DNA of 64,000 nucleotides from Duganella sp. 1224 (GTDB lineage Bacteria; Pseudomonadota; Gammaproteobacteria; Burkholderiales; Burkholderiaceae_D), in NCBI RefSeq assembly GCF_013408245.1, contig NZ_JACBYS010000001.1, positions 1,984,001-2,048,000 on the forward strand, read 5' to 3'. Below are positions 1 to 8,027 of the stretch, in pieces; the first letter of the stretch is position 1, and every line of letters begins with the position of its first letter. The notes below the pieces were generated by a model. It ran no database searches. It was given only the letters and a program-made list of their open reading frames with translations, and was not told the DNA's origin. A program made the translations under genes and the position numbers.

Positions 1-251
1 ATCAGATTGTCGATACCGCTGGCTATCCAATTGTATTCACCGGTATGTCCGTCAAACCGAAGGATAACGGCCAGTTGAGCCACGCCAGCGTCAGTGTCGA
101 TGGCCGCCTTCTTACTTTCAGCGATCTCAATACCGTCAAGATGATGCTAAATATTACGCTGCACTTCAAAGACAAGGATAACGTCGAGTTTTCGCATGAT
201 CCTCAGGTATCGAATGACCCTCGTCTCAACCTGCCTGGCACTGCGAAGTAA
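1..251 (+). CDS. C-terminal fragment of an unknown protein
   Basis: An open frame enters from the left edge (first full codon at position 3) and stops at 249-251, giving about 82 residues. The fragment reads as an alternating beta-strand-rich segment ending in LNLPGTAK. The first internal Met is at 45, but the frame is open upstream of it, so the true start is probably outside the window. I do not recognise the family. Base composition is a little lower in GC than most of the window. Confidence 0.5.
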   Translation, partial: QIVDTAGYPIVFTGMSVKPKDNGQLSHASVSVDGRLLTFSDLNTVKMMLNITLHFKDKDNVEFSHDPQVSNDPRLNLPGTAK

Positions 252-306
252 GCAAGCCTGGGGCGTCAACGCTTCGTTAAGCGCTGACGCTAGATCGTGA
301 GCAAAC

Positions 307-1266
307 ATGAGCCATGCTGACAAATTGCAGTTTTCTTCTGAAAACTATAGCGGCCAGCGTTCGGGCACCAGCTTAATTGTTACGGGCGCGGTGCATGGCA
401 ATGAAACTTGTGGCACCCGTGCCATTTTGCGCGTAACGCGTGAGTTGGCTGCTGGCACACTCACGATATCGCGGGGTTCTGTGACATTCGTACCAGTTGC
501 AAATCCGCTGGCCTTTACCAAGGGGGAACGTGCTGGCGATCGCAATCTCAATCGCAATCTTTTCCCCAATCCGCATCCGCACGACTTCGAGGACCGCGTG
601 GCCAACTGGCTGTGTCCTCTGCTGGCCCAGCATGATGTGCTGTTGGACCTGCATTCCTTCAGCGCGGCCAGTGAGCCGTTCGTGCTGGTCGGGCCGCGTA
701 ATAATGATGGACCGCTGGAACCGTTCAAGCACGAGCAGCAGGAGCGCGCGCTGGCACGGCGGCTTGGCGTGCGGCGCTTTGTCGACGGCTGGCTGCGGAC
801 GTATGGCGCCGGCGTACAGCGGCGCCTCAGCGGCAGCAGCGAATTACAGACCGTGCTGCGTTACGGCATGGGCACTACCGAGTACATGCGCTCGGTCGGC
901 GGCTATGGGCTGACGCTGGAGTGCGGCCAGCATCACGATCCGCAAGCGCCCGAGGTGGCGTATCGCGCGATTCTGAATACGCTGGCGTTCCTGGGGATGA
1001 TCGATGCGCCTGAGCCGGCGCCGGTTGCGCCGGAGCAGATGGAGGCGCTGAGCATGGCCGCCGTGTACGACAAGCTGCATGCCGACGACACCTTCAGCCG
1101 CAACTGGACCAGCTTCGATCCGGTCAGACAAGGCGAGCAGATCGGCCTGCGGGCGGATGGCACGCCGGTGCTGGCCGACTTCGACGGCCGCATCCTGTTC
1201 CCGGACGCGGCGGCGGAGGCCAACAGCGAGTGGTATTACCTCGCCCGCCCCAATTTGTCGTTTTAA
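307..1266 (+). CDS. Succinylglutamate desuccinylase/aspartoacylase-family zinc deacylase
   Basis: A 319-residue protein of the AstE/AspA branch of the M14-like zinc hydrolases. The zinc ligands are visible as H30 and E33 in VHGNE and H116 in DLHSF, and a later glutamate sits in TLECGQH. The substrate-binding R-N-L-N-R-N pattern is present around residues 79-84. Family members hydrolyse N-acyl amino acids such as N-acetylaspartate or N-succinylglutamate. No ast operon genes surround it, so arginine catabolism is not supported and the substrate is unknown. No signal peptide is seen, so it is probably cytoplasmic. The start ATG at 307 follows a short leader without a strong ribosome-binding site. 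Confidence 0.8.
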   Translation: MSHADKLQFSSENYSGQRSGTSLIVTGAVHGNETCGTRAILRVTRELAAGTLTISRGSVTFVPVANPLAFTKGERAGDRNLNRNLFPNPHPHDFEDRVANWLCPLLAQHDVLLDLHSFSAASEPFVLVGPRNNDGPLEPFKHEQQERALARRLGVRRFVDGWLRTYGAGVQRRLSGSSELQTVLRYGMGTTEYMRSVGGYGLTLECGQHHDPQAPEVAYRAILNTLAFLGMIDAPEPAPVAPEQMEALSMAAVYDKLHADDTFSRNWTSFDPVRQGEQIGLRADGTPVLADFDGRILFPDAAAEANSEWYYLARPNLSF

Positions 1267-1329
1267 ACCGCTGGCGACGACCGCCATGCTCAGGTCATAA
1301 TCATCTACCGATAATAACAAGGAGGCTTC

Positions 1330-1689
1330 ATGCTGTTGGCAGCCCAGATCGTCACCGCGCTGGTGGCGCTGATTCATGTGTACATCGTCTTGCTGGAAAC
1401 CGTGCTGTTCGATTCGCGCGGCCGCCGTGTGTTCGGCCTCAGCAAGGAGAAGGCGGAGATCGTGCGGCCGGCGATGTCCAACCAAGGCTGCTATAACGGC
1501 TTTCTGGTGGCCGCGCTGGTGGTGGGATTTGCCCATCCGGACGCGGCGGTCGCTTCGGCCTTTACCGTGTTTGGCCTGAGCTGCGTGGCGGTAGCCGGCA
1601 TCTGGGGCGGTGTCACGGTCAAGCGGTCGATTCTGCTGATACAGACCCTGCCGGCCGTCATCGGTCTGGCCCTGCACTTCGCGGGCTGA
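1330..1689 (+). CDS. DUF1304 small integral membrane protein
   Basis: A 119-residue, strongly hydrophobic protein with about four predicted transmembrane segments (roughly residues 4-24, 56-72, 78-95 and 99-117). The N-terminal HVYIVLLETVLF stretch and the central NQGCYNGFLV motif match the DUF1304 family of inner-membrane proteins, whose function is not known. A near-perfect AAGGAGG ribosome-binding site (1320-1326) fixes the start. It is followed after 2 bases by a small ORF, so the two are probably co-transcribed. Confidence 0.85.
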   Translation: MLLAAQIVTALVALIHVYIVLLETVLFDSRGRRVFGLSKEKAEIVRPAMSNQGCYNGFLVAALVVGFAHPDAAVASAFTVFGLSCVAVAGIWGGVTVKRSILLIQTLPAVIGLALHFAG

Positions 1690-1691
1690 AC

Positions 1692-1889
1692 ATGCAGATG
1701 AAATTGAATGCGGTCCTGCTGGCCGTTGCCGCTGTCGCGCTGGTGTTCACCGGCTATAAAGAGTTGAACCGCAAGCCGCAGCCCCATCCCGTCAACGACG
1801 GCGCCTGCACGCAGGAAGCGATCAAGAACATCGACAACATCACCGAGCGGGCGATCCAGTCGTCCCGCTGTGCCCAGCGCGACAAGTAG
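1692..1889 (+). CDS. Small exported or membrane-anchored hypothetical protein
   Basis: A 65-residue ORF beginning 2 bases after the DUF1304 gene stops, which suggests translational coupling. Residues 5-20 are hydrophobic and could be an uncleaved anchor or signal sequence, followed by a polar tail with two cysteines (in GACTQE and SSRCAQ) that could form a disulfide in the periplasm. Similar tiny proteins are common and uncharacterised. No function can be assigned. Confidence 0.6.
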   Translation: MQMKLNAVLLAVAAVALVFTGYKELNRKPQPHPVNDGACTQEAIKNIDNITERAIQSSRCAQRDK

Positions 1890-1891
1890 AC

Positions 1892-2908
1892 TTACTTGCG
1901 CAGGCTCGGCAGCGTGACGATGGTGGTCGGCGCGGTCGTCGTCTCGGCTGCCGGCTTGGCGCCGGTGCCGCGCAGCGCCAGCAGCCAGCCGATGCCCTCA
2001 AACCAGAACGGCGCGCCCAGCGAGGCGGCGAAGGCGGTGGCGATCCAGCCGATCAGCGCGAACAGCAGCGCTTTCACGAACGGGCCGGCGTCCTTCACGC
2101 CTTCGAAGCGCGAGGATGGCCAGCCGATCGGCAACTTTTGCAGATCCTGTGCCTGCGCTTGGGCTTGCCTGGCCTGCGCCACGCCGGACGCGGCGTCGGC
2201 GGGAACGGTCGGCGGCGCTGGCAGTTTGGCGTCTTCGGCTTTCCGCACCAGTTGCGCCGTCAGCGTGGCGTCGTCCCACAGTCGCTGCGACAGGTTCAGC
2301 GCATCGATGTTCATCACCACCGCGTACGTCAGCCCCACCAGGAACAGCACGCACTGCGAGCGCCGCTTGTACCAGCCGCTGATGCGGTCCATCACCGTGT
2401 CGTACCAGATGCGTACGGCGTTCTCCAGCGCGGCGACGTCGTCCGGTCCCTCGCCCATGATGGCCAGCAGCGTCTTGGTCAGTCCTTCGTTGCCAATGTG
2501 GTTCAGCAGCGCGACCGCTGTCTGGCCCTTGCCGTACCTGGCGGTCAGCGTGGCGACGAAGGCGCGCGCGAAAATCGCCGACGGAATGTAGGAAGGCATG
2601 CGCCCTTCCTGCGCCATGCCGGTGATCAGCGGGTGCCGCATCACCTCGGCCGTCAGCGATTGCGCACCCAGCTTCTCCAGGCCGAAGCCGCCGCGCAGGC
2701 GCAGCAGCCGCAGGATCGATGGCCAGATGCCGCGCAGGCGCGGCTTGGCGGCCGATTCATGCAGCAGGGTCAGCACGCCGTCCAGCAGCACCTTGGCGCG
2801 TGTCTGGAACAGCGAGGCGATCGCCTCGCGCGTGGCGCTGCACAGCAACGCCACCGCCATAAAGGTGTAGGACAGCCCCACCGCCACATCCAGATACTGA
2901 CTCGTCAT
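1892..2908 (-). CDS. Membrane protein of unknown function
   Basis: A protein of about 338 residues from the ATG at 2908. An in-frame TTG at 2932 would add 8 residues; neither start has a strong ribosome-binding site. There is an N-terminal hydrophobic segment (VAVGLSYTFMAVALL), a central one (CVLFLVGLTYAVVMNIDAL) and a C-terminal pair (FVKALLFALIGWIATAFAA and the GIGWLLAL stretch). An Ala/Gln-rich segment lies between the last two. The topology suggests an inner-membrane protein with a cytoplasmic middle domain. I do not recognise the family. It lies tail-to-tail with the preceding small ORF. Confidence 0.6.
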   Translation of the reverse strand: MTSQYLDVAVGLSYTFMAVALLCSATREAIASLFQTRAKVLLDGVLTLLHESAAKPRLRGIWPSILRLLRLRGGFGLEKLGAQSLTAEVMRHPLITGMAQEGRMPSYIPSAIFARAFVATLTARYGKGQTAVALLNHIGNEGLTKTLLAIMGEGPDDVAALENAVRIWYDTVMDRISGWYKRRSQCVLFLVGLTYAVVMNIDALNLSQRLWDDATLTAQLVRKAEDAKLPAPPTVPADAASGVAQARQAQAQAQDLQKLPIGWPSSRFEGVKDAGPFVKALLFALIGWIATAFAASLGAPFWFEGIGWLLALRGTGAKPAAETTTAPTTIVTLPSLRK

Positions 2909-2980
2909 AGCCCAACGATAAATTTTGAACAATATTCCATACCATAAAGGATTTTGCGCGCGTCAGCACGTTTTTCTTTT

Positions 2981-3000
2981 ATATCGTAAGATGGCGATAT
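2981..3000. promoter_or_regulatory. Candidate operator palindrome upstream of the ArsR gene
   Basis: A perfect 6-bp inverted repeat, ATATCG and CGATAT separated by 8 bases, ends 33 bases before the ArsR-type start codon. It lies between two divergently oriented genes. Position and symmetry fit an autoregulatory ArsR operator; binding is inferred only. Confidence 0.4.
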
Positions 3001-3033
3001 TGAAATCGGAAAAACACGATACATATAGGTCAC

Positions 3034-3324
3034 ATGGACATCGACGCTATCCACAAAGCCCTCGCCAACCCGACGCGGCGCCAGATCCTGGCGTGGCTGA
3101 AGGAGCCCGAGGTGTTCTTCGCCGAGCAGCAGCACCCGCTGAGTCTGGGCGTGTGTGCCGGCATGATCGACCGTCGTGCCGGGCTGTCGCAGTCGACCAT
3201 GTCGGCCCACCTGGCGGTGCTGGTCAAGGCCGGGCTGGTGACGTCGACGCGCGTGGGCCAGTGGAATTATTTCAAACGCGATGAGGCGCTGATCCAGGCC
3301 TTCATCGATCAAATGCAACTATAA
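3034..3324 (+). CDS. ArsR/SmtB-family winged-helix transcriptional regulator
   Basis: A 96-residue protein with a complete winged-helix fold: HKALANPTRRQILAWL at the N terminus, the recognition helix region LSQSTMSAHLAVLVKAGLV around residues 51-69, and the wing TSTRVGQWNYFKRDE. This is characteristic of ArsR-type repressors. No CxC metal site is seen in the recognition helix, so it may respond to an organic electrophile or another signal rather than arsenic. It stops 11 bases before an Old Yellow Enzyme gene and almost certainly forms an operon with it. A perfect 6-bp inverted repeat lies just upstream. Confidence 0.85.
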   Translation: MDIDAIHKALANPTRRQILAWLKEPEVFFAEQQHPLSLGVCAGMIDRRAGLSQSTMSAHLAVLVKAGLVTSTRVGQWNYFKRDEALIQAFIDQMQL

Positions 3325-3335
3325 GGAAACTCATC

Positions 3336-4388
3336 ATGCCAACTCTGTTCGACCCGATCACCATCGGCGATATCACGCTGAAAAACCGCGTCATCATGGC
3401 GCCTCTGACCCGTTCGCGCGCTTCCGAAGGCCGTGTGCCAAATGCGCTGATGGCGCAGTACTACGAGCAACGCGCCACCGCCGGCCTGATCCTGAGCGAG
3501 GCCACTGCCGTGATGCCGCATGGCGTTGGCTATGCCGACACGCCGGGTCTGTGGTCGGATGAACAGGTGGAAGGCTGGAAGCAGATCACCGCCGCGGTGC
3601 ACGCCAAGGGCGGCGTGATTTTCGCCCAACTGTGGCACGTGGGCCGCATTTCCGACCCGAGCTTCCTGAACGGCGAACCGCCGGTGGCGCCAAGCGCGAT
3701 CCAGGCGGCCGGCCACGTCAGCCTGCTGCGTCCGCAGCGTCCGTACCCGGTGCCGCGCGCGCTGGAAACCGAAGAGATCGCCGGCATCGTGGCGGCCTAC
3801 AAGAAAGCGGCCGAGAACGCCAAGAAGGCGGGCTTTGACGGCGTGGAAATCCACGGCGCCAACGGCTACCTGCTGGACCAGTTCCTGCAAAGCAAAACCA
3901 ACCAGCGTACCGACAGCTACGGCGGCCCGGTCGAGAACCGCGCGCGCCTGATGCTGGAAGTGGCCGATGCCGCCATTTCCGTGTGGGGTCCGGGCCGCGT
4001 CGGCATGCACCTGGCGCCGCGTCGCGATTCGCACGATATGGGTGACGACAATCCGGCCGAAACCTTCGGCTACGTGGCGCGCGAGCTGGGCAAGCGCAAG
4101 ATTGCCTTCATCTTCACCCGCGAGGCGCTGGGCGAGGACAGCCTGTCGCCGCTGATCAAGCAGGAATTCGGCGGCGTGTTTATCGCCAATGAGAAGATGG
4201 ACAAGGTAGTGGCGCAGCAGCTGCTGGACAGCGGCAAGGCCGACGCGGTGGCGTTTGGCAAGGATTACATCGCCAATCCTGACCTGGTGGAGCGCCTGAA
4301 GGCCGACGCGCCGCTGAACAAGTGGAATGCGGATACGTTCTACGCGGTCGGCGCCACCGGTTACACCGACTACCCTGCCCTGGCGTAA
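3336..4388 (+). CDS. Old Yellow Enzyme-family alkene reductase (NemA-like)
   Basis: A 350-residue FMN-dependent ene-reductase. The N terminus LFDPITIGDITLKNRVIMAPLTRSRA is the classical OYE start. The motif HGANGYLLDQFLQSKTNQRTD (about residues 173-193) and the phosphate-binding C-terminal part with AFGKDYIANPDLVERL (about 308-323) complete the TIM barrel. The family reduces activated C=C bonds of enals, quinones, maleimides or nitro compounds using NAD(P)H. It is co-transcribed with an ArsR regulator, as in electrophile-responsive nemRA-type arrangements, although nemR itself is TetR-type. Ribosome-binding site TAAGGA precedes the ATG. Confidence 0.9.
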   Translation: MPTLFDPITIGDITLKNRVIMAPLTRSRASEGRVPNALMAQYYEQRATAGLILSEATAVMPHGVGYADTPGLWSDEQVEGWKQITAAVHAKGGVIFAQLWHVGRISDPSFLNGEPPVAPSAIQAAGHVSLLRPQRPYPVPRALETEEIAGIVAAYKKAAENAKKAGFDGVEIHGANGYLLDQFLQSKTNQRTDSYGGPVENRARLMLEVADAAISVWGPGRVGMHLAPRRDSHDMGDDNPAETFGYVARELGKRKIAFIFTREALGEDSLSPLIKQEFGGVFIANEKMDKVVAQQLLDSGKADAVAFGKDYIANPDLVERLKADAPLNKWNADTFYAVGATGYTDYPALA

Positions 4389-4417
4389 TTTGCAGCACCC
4401 CGCCCCCCGGTGCCGCC

Positions 4418-4447
4418 GGGGTCTGACCCCATGCGGGGTCAGACCCC
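4418..4447. repeat. Intergenic palindrome, copy 1 (centre ATGC)
   Basis: Perfect inverted repeat of two 13-base arms, GGGGTCTGACCCC and GGGGTCAGACCCC, around a 4-base centre. It lies between the convergent ends of the alkene reductase and the metallo-hydrolase. Four further copies occur at 27971, 34291, 39025 and 42129. Confidence 0.9.
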
Positions 4448-4478
4448 AGCCTCTGCCTGGGGGTGGCGGCGCGCTATC

Positions 4479-5432
4479 CTAGCGCGGTTGGGTGTAGTTG
4501 ACCGGTACGAACACGTAGCCGCCCTTGCCATTCCCCCGCACGTGCCCCAGCGCCGGGAACGACAAGTGCGCCGCGCCGATCAGGTAGCCTTCCTTCGCGG
4601 CCACGGCAAACGCTTCCTTGCGCTCCGCCGTGGCCACCTTGCTGTCGCTGTCGAACGCGATGCCGACGTTCGGATTCTCAAACTGCACTGACTGCACGTG
4701 CAGCAAATCCCCCAGCAATACCAGTTTCTGTCCCTTGCTTTCCACCACGTAGGTGATGTGGCCGGGCGTGTGTCCGCCGTTGAAATACGACTTAATCCCC
4801 GGCACCAGCTCGCTGTTGGCCACGATCGGCTGGAACTTGCCGGCCTTGACGTACGGGTTGATCGACACCATCGGTCCCTGGAAATCATCCTTGGCCTGCC
4901 CGGTCGCCTTATCCAGATTGGCCTGGTTCAGATAATAGTCCGCGTCCAGCTTGCCGGCGCGGACGATCGCGTTGGGAAACACGCGCTGCTCGTTGGACGC
5001 CAGCCCGCCCACATGGTCGCCATGCATGTGGGTGATGTAAATCTCGTCCACTTGCTCCGGTTTGTAGCCGGACATCTTCAGATTGCTCACCAGTTGCCCG
5101 AGCGTCGGCCCGAACAGGCTGGCGGCGCCGGTGTCGATCAGCACCAGCTTGCTGCCGGTATTGATCAGGAAGCCATTGACCGAGGTTTGCACCGGGCTTT
5201 TCAGGAACGCTTTGGCCAGCGCGGCGTTGGTCTTGTCCGGCGGCTGCTTGAGTTCCTTCTCGACCGGAATATCCAGCGTGCCGTCGTTGAGCACGGTGAT
5301 CTCGAAGTCACCCAACGTGGTGCGGTAAAAACCCGGCGCCTGGAAGCGCGCCATCGGCGCGCCGGCCTGCGCGGCGGCGGTGATCAGCAGCGCCGCGATC
5401 ACGGCCGAAGGTTTCAGTATGCGCTTGGACAT
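4479..5432 (-). CDS. Secreted metallo-beta-lactamase-fold hydrolase
   Basis: A 317-residue protein with a cleavable signal peptide (about residues 1-23, ending AAQAGA). The zinc motif THMHGDHVGG (HxHxDH) follows strand LVLIDTGAA, and further ligands are visible as the His in NGGHTPGH and the Asp in LLGDLLH, a full metallo-beta-lactamase fold. The sequence resembles the quorum-quenching lactonase/MBL-fold hydrolase group more than class B beta-lactamases, so lactone or ester hydrolysis in the periplasm is plausible but the substrate is unknown. It is transcribed alone. Confidence 0.85.
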   Translation of the reverse strand: MSKRILKPSAVIAALLITAAAQAGAPMARFQAPGFYRTTLGDFEITVLNDGTLDIPVEKELKQPPDKTNAALAKAFLKSPVQTSVNGFLINTGSKLVLIDTGAASLFGPTLGQLVSNLKMSGYKPEQVDEIYITHMHGDHVGGLASNEQRVFPNAIVRAGKLDADYYLNQANLDKATGQAKDDFQGPMVSINPYVKAGKFQPIVANSELVPGIKSYFNGGHTPGHITYVVESKGQKLVLLGDLLHVQSVQFENPNVGIAFDSDSKVATAERKEAFAVAAKEGYLIGAAHLSFPALGHVRGNGKGGYVFVPVNYTQPR

Positions 5433-5494
5433 GGCTCCTCTTATACTTGAATTTAGCAGGAGCCCTACGATACATCAATTTATGCAGAGCACGA

Positions 5495-6556
5495 TTAGAA
5501 AGTGACCGGCAGCCGCAGCGACAGTTGCACATCCGGCGTATCACGCGTCAACCCGGCGCCGACGGCCACGTTGACGGTGCGCTTGTCGTTGATGCGGTAC
5601 GAGAAGCCCATCAGCAGCGTGCCCAGTTGGGTGCGCACCGAGCCGGCCACCGGCACGCCGTTCTGCCGGGTGCGGGCGATGGCGCTGTGGTCATAGCCGA
5701 AGCTGATCAGCGCCCGCTCGTTCAGCGCCAGGCCAAGGCCGAAGTTAAAGCCGATCACGCCGCCGGGCGCGATCCTGCCCAGCGGCTCAACCTCGCCGCC
5801 CAGCACGCGCCGGCTGACGTTGCTCCGCTTGAAGTTGTGCAAATAGCTGACGCTGCCGAACAGGATGGCCGGGTCGCTGGAATACAGCCACGTCACGCTC
5901 GGCTGCAGCGCGTAGAAACCCGATCCGGTCGGCAGATCGAGCGGCAGGCCGGTGCCCGTGGCATTGGGGCCGACGCAGCGCCGCGTGCAATCGGTCACCA
6001 CCTCGAACGGATCGGTACCGGTGCGCGACTTGAAGCGCAGCCCGGCCACGTAGTAGGGCCGCTCCGCGCCGCCGTCGTTGAGCTGGTAGCGCAGCGCCAG
6101 TTCCGCATCGCCGACGCCGCGCCCGCTGGTGTCGAACACGCGGTCGACGCCGGTGCCGGTGAAAATCTCGCGGCTGACGGTGGAATCGGAACGGTAGACA
6201 TACGGCACCTTCAGCTCCAGCTCGGCGCGGTTGCTCAGGCCATAGCGGCCGGTCAGCGCGGCGGTGGTAGTATTGCGCTTGACCTCGCGCACATCCACCA
6301 ACCCGATCAGCAGCGCCGGGATGATGGTGTAACCGACCAGCACCACGCGGTTGCTGGACGAGTAGCCGAACTGCAATGACGGTTCCAGCACCAGCTTGCC
6401 GCGCGGCGTCAGCACGCCCGGCTGTTCAAACAGCGGCGCCACGGCCGGCGGCCGGCCATCCTGCGGCGGCGCAGTGCCGACCGCATCCGGCGCCTCGGCC
6501 GCCACCGCGCCGCCGGCCAGCAACGCGGCCGCCAGCCATCCTGTCCTTGTGTGCAT
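5495..6556 (-). CDS. Outer-membrane beta-barrel protein, candidate FapF-like secretion pore
   Basis: A 353-residue protein with a signal peptide (residues 1-20, AGGAVAAEA) and long stretches of alternating residues typical of transmembrane beta strands, such as LEPSLQFGYSSSNRVVLV, AELELKVPYVYR and RTVNVAVGAGL. It ends in LSLRLPVTF with a terminal Phe, the usual BAM insertion signal. It is last in the five-gene cluster with a FapD-like peptidase and a glycine-rich secreted protein, 9 bases after its neighbour, with a GGGGGAG ribosome-binding site. In Pseudomonas Fap operons the last gene, fapF, encodes the fibre-exporting porin. This protein lacks an obvious long N-terminal coiled coil, so equivalence is inferred from context. 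The alternative is a generic transporter of the phenol-degradation (MetA-like) barrel family. Confidence 0.65.
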   Translation of the reverse strand: MHTRTGWLAAALLAGGAVAAEAPDAVGTAPPQDGRPPAVAPLFEQPGVLTPRGKLVLEPSLQFGYSSSNRVVLVGYTIIPALLIGLVDVREVKRNTTTAALTGRYGLSNRAELELKVPYVYRSDSTVSREIFTGTGVDRVFDTSGRGVGDAELALRYQLNDGGAERPYYVAGLRFKSRTGTDPFEVVTDCTRRCVGPNATGTGLPLDLPTGSGFYALQPSVTWLYSSDPAILFGSVSYLHNFKRSNVSRRVLGGEVEPLGRIAPGGVIGFNFGLGLALNERALISFGYDHSAIARTRQNGVPVAGSVRTQLGTLLMGFSYRINDKRTVNVAVGAGLTRDTPDVQLSLRLPVTF

Positions 6557-6565
6557 CGCTCCCCC

Positions 6566-6976
6566 TTATTTGCCGACGGCGCCGTGCAGGGCGTCCCGCA
6601 GGCTGCTTTCAAAGTTAACCGCCTTCAGCAGCGCCAAATTGGCGACCGTGGTGTTGATCGTGGTCTGGCTGCGGATGGACTGGTCGTTGAGACTGTTCTG
6701 CACCAGCACTCCACCCAGCGCATCGCTGGCCAGTTGTGCCTCCGTAGCGCTCAACTGTGTCATATCAGGGAAGGAAAAATGGGTATTTGCTACAACAGTG
6801 CCATTGATCGAAACCAAACGTTCGACACCTAATGACACCAGCAGGCCGTTGCCGGGGTCAAAACCGCCGCGCGCCCGCTCCAGCTGGCTGTCCTCGACGG
6901 CGGTCCAGTCGTCGGCGGTGCCGGCGTGGGCGGCCGCGCCGCAGGCCAGCAGCACGGTCCATAACAACTTGCGCAT
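6566..6976 (-). CDS. Small exported protein with double-glycine-like motif in a FapD-like cluster
   Basis: A 136-residue protein. The start at 6976 is chosen because an AAGGAGG ribosome-binding site lies 6 bases upstream; a longer frame to 7009 would overlap the upstream gene. Residues 1-19 form a signal peptide ending AAAHA. The mature N terminus contains EDSQLERARGGFD, which resembles the ELxxxxGG processing sites recognised by C39 peptidases. It continues with LLVSLGVERLVSINGTVV and a Ser/Thr/Asn-rich tail. It starts 13 bases after the C39 peptidase gene. I infer it to be an accessory or minor subunit, possibly FapA- or FapE-like, or a substrate of the peptidase. Family assignment is uncertain. 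Confidence 0.6.
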   Translation of the reverse strand: MRKLLWTVLLACGAAAHAGTADDWTAVEDSQLERARGGFDPGNGLLVSLGVERLVSINGTVVANTHFSFPDMTQLSATEAQLASDALGGVLVQNSLNDQSIRSQTTINTTVANLALLKAVNFESSLRDALHGAVGK

Positions 6977-6989
6977 GACAGCGCCTCCT

Positions 6990-7655
6990 TCAGAAGTTGC
7001 CGCTGCCATTCTTGGGCAAGGTGATGTCGGTCAGGCTGGAGCGGTTGATGGCCTCGCCCAGCGGCGCGCGCGGCGCGACGCTCCAGTCGGCCTGTAGATT
7101 GAAGTGCGGCTGGCCTGGCCATTGGTAGATCACAAACAGCAGCTTGTCCGGCCAGGCCGCCTCGAAGGCGTCGCGGCGCATGGCGCGGGTGCCGCCGGCC
7201 GGGTCGCCAATCAGTACCCGCTCCGGAGCCACGCCCTTGATGACGACAAAGTGCAGGTAGCCGTTTTCCGTGATGCGCACAATGGCGGGCAACCGCGCTT
7301 CGGCCAGCTTGTCCAGCGGTTGCAAAAAGCCGTCGGCGGTCAGGCCCTGCCGCGCCAGATAGCGCTTCATGTCCAGCAGCGAAAAACCTTCGCGCTGGAT
7401 CGTCTGCTGGTCGCCGCCCGCGTACATGGCGTTGAACACCTGTTCTTCGGTCACCGGACGGTCGTAGTGATAGCGCAGCAGCGTCGCCAGCGCCGCCGAG
7501 CCGCAACTAAAATCGAACTGCTGCCGCACGGTGGCGCGGAAGCGTGCCTCCTTCAGGCTGGTGACGTGCAGCGCATAGCTGCCGCCGCCATTGGGGGCCG
7601 GCAGGTCGGCGGCGGCAGCGGCGCCCGCCAGTAACAAGAGTGGCATCAGCTTCAT
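6990..7655 (-). CDS. C39-family cysteine peptidase, FapD-like
   Basis: A 221-residue exported protein with a signal peptide (about 1-17). The papain-like C39 triad is visible: Cys51 in FDFSCGSAALATLL with the preceding Gln for the oxyanion hole, His135 in NGYLHFVVIKG and Asp151 in LIGDPAGG. Length and motif spacing match FapD, the stand-alone periplasmic C39 peptidase required for secretion in the Pseudomonas functional amyloid operon, rather than the C39 domain of bacteriocin ABC exporters, since no ABC domain is present. Its ATG overlaps the stop of the upstream 108-residue gene (ATGA), implying translational coupling. It probably processes or gates export of the neighbouring small and glycine-rich proteins. 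Confidence 0.8.
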   Translation of the reverse strand: MKLMPLLLLAGAAAAADLPAPNGGGSYALHVTSLKEARFRATVRQQFDFSCGSAALATLLRYHYDRPVTEEQVFNAMYAGGDQQTIQREGFSLLDMKRYLARQGLTADGFLQPLDKLAEARLPAIVRITENGYLHFVVIKGVAPERVLIGDPAGGTRAMRRDAFEAAWPDKLLFVIYQWPGQPHFNLQADWSVAPRAPLGEAINRSSLTDITLPKNGSGNF

Positions 7656-7978
7656 TGCATGCGGATGTTGATGATGGTGGCGTTCTGGATCAGCACATTG
7701 GAGCCGGAATTCTGTATCGCCACCGGCAGGCCGGAGGCGTTGCTGAACGCGCCGCTGCTGATGGTGTTGGTGCCGCTGACAACATGCGAGGTGGTGTTGC
7801 CGCTGACCGTGCCGCTGACGCGCATGTCGTTGCTGACGGTGTCGGTGCCGGCATGCAGCGCGGCCAGCCGTTCATCCGCCACCGGCTTGCCGTCGAAACC
7901 CTCGTCTTGCGCGGCGGCCGTGCCGCCGCCGCAGGTGGCCAGCAGCAAGGCCGCCGCATAACTGAAGAATACGTGCAT
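7652..7978 (-). CDS. Small exported protein of the FapD-like cluster
   Basis: A 108-residue protein with a signal peptide (about 1-23, ending TAAAQ). A segment VADERLAALHAGTD resembles the leader-like motif of its downstream partner, with AG in place of GG. The rest is a low-complexity Ser/Thr/Asn-rich beta region ending in GLPVAIQNSGSNVLIQNATIINIRMQ. The QNSG-x-N-LIQN pattern echoes the C terminus of the glycine-rich protein (AAQNSGISALIQQSVNVQ) and is reminiscent of the Gln/Asn-containing repeats of amyloid subunits. Its stop overlaps the peptidase start. A nucleator or minor fibre subunit is the working guess. Confidence 0.6.
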   Translation of the reverse strand: MHVFFSYAAALLLATCGGGTAAAQDEGFDGKPVADERLAALHAGTDTVSNDMRVSGTVSGNTTSHVVSGTNTISSGAFSNASGLPVAIQNSGSNVLIQNATIINIRMQ

Positions 7979-8027
7979 AGTGATCTCCCTGGTGAACAGG
8001 CGGAGCGCATGGACTCCGCCCTGCTGC

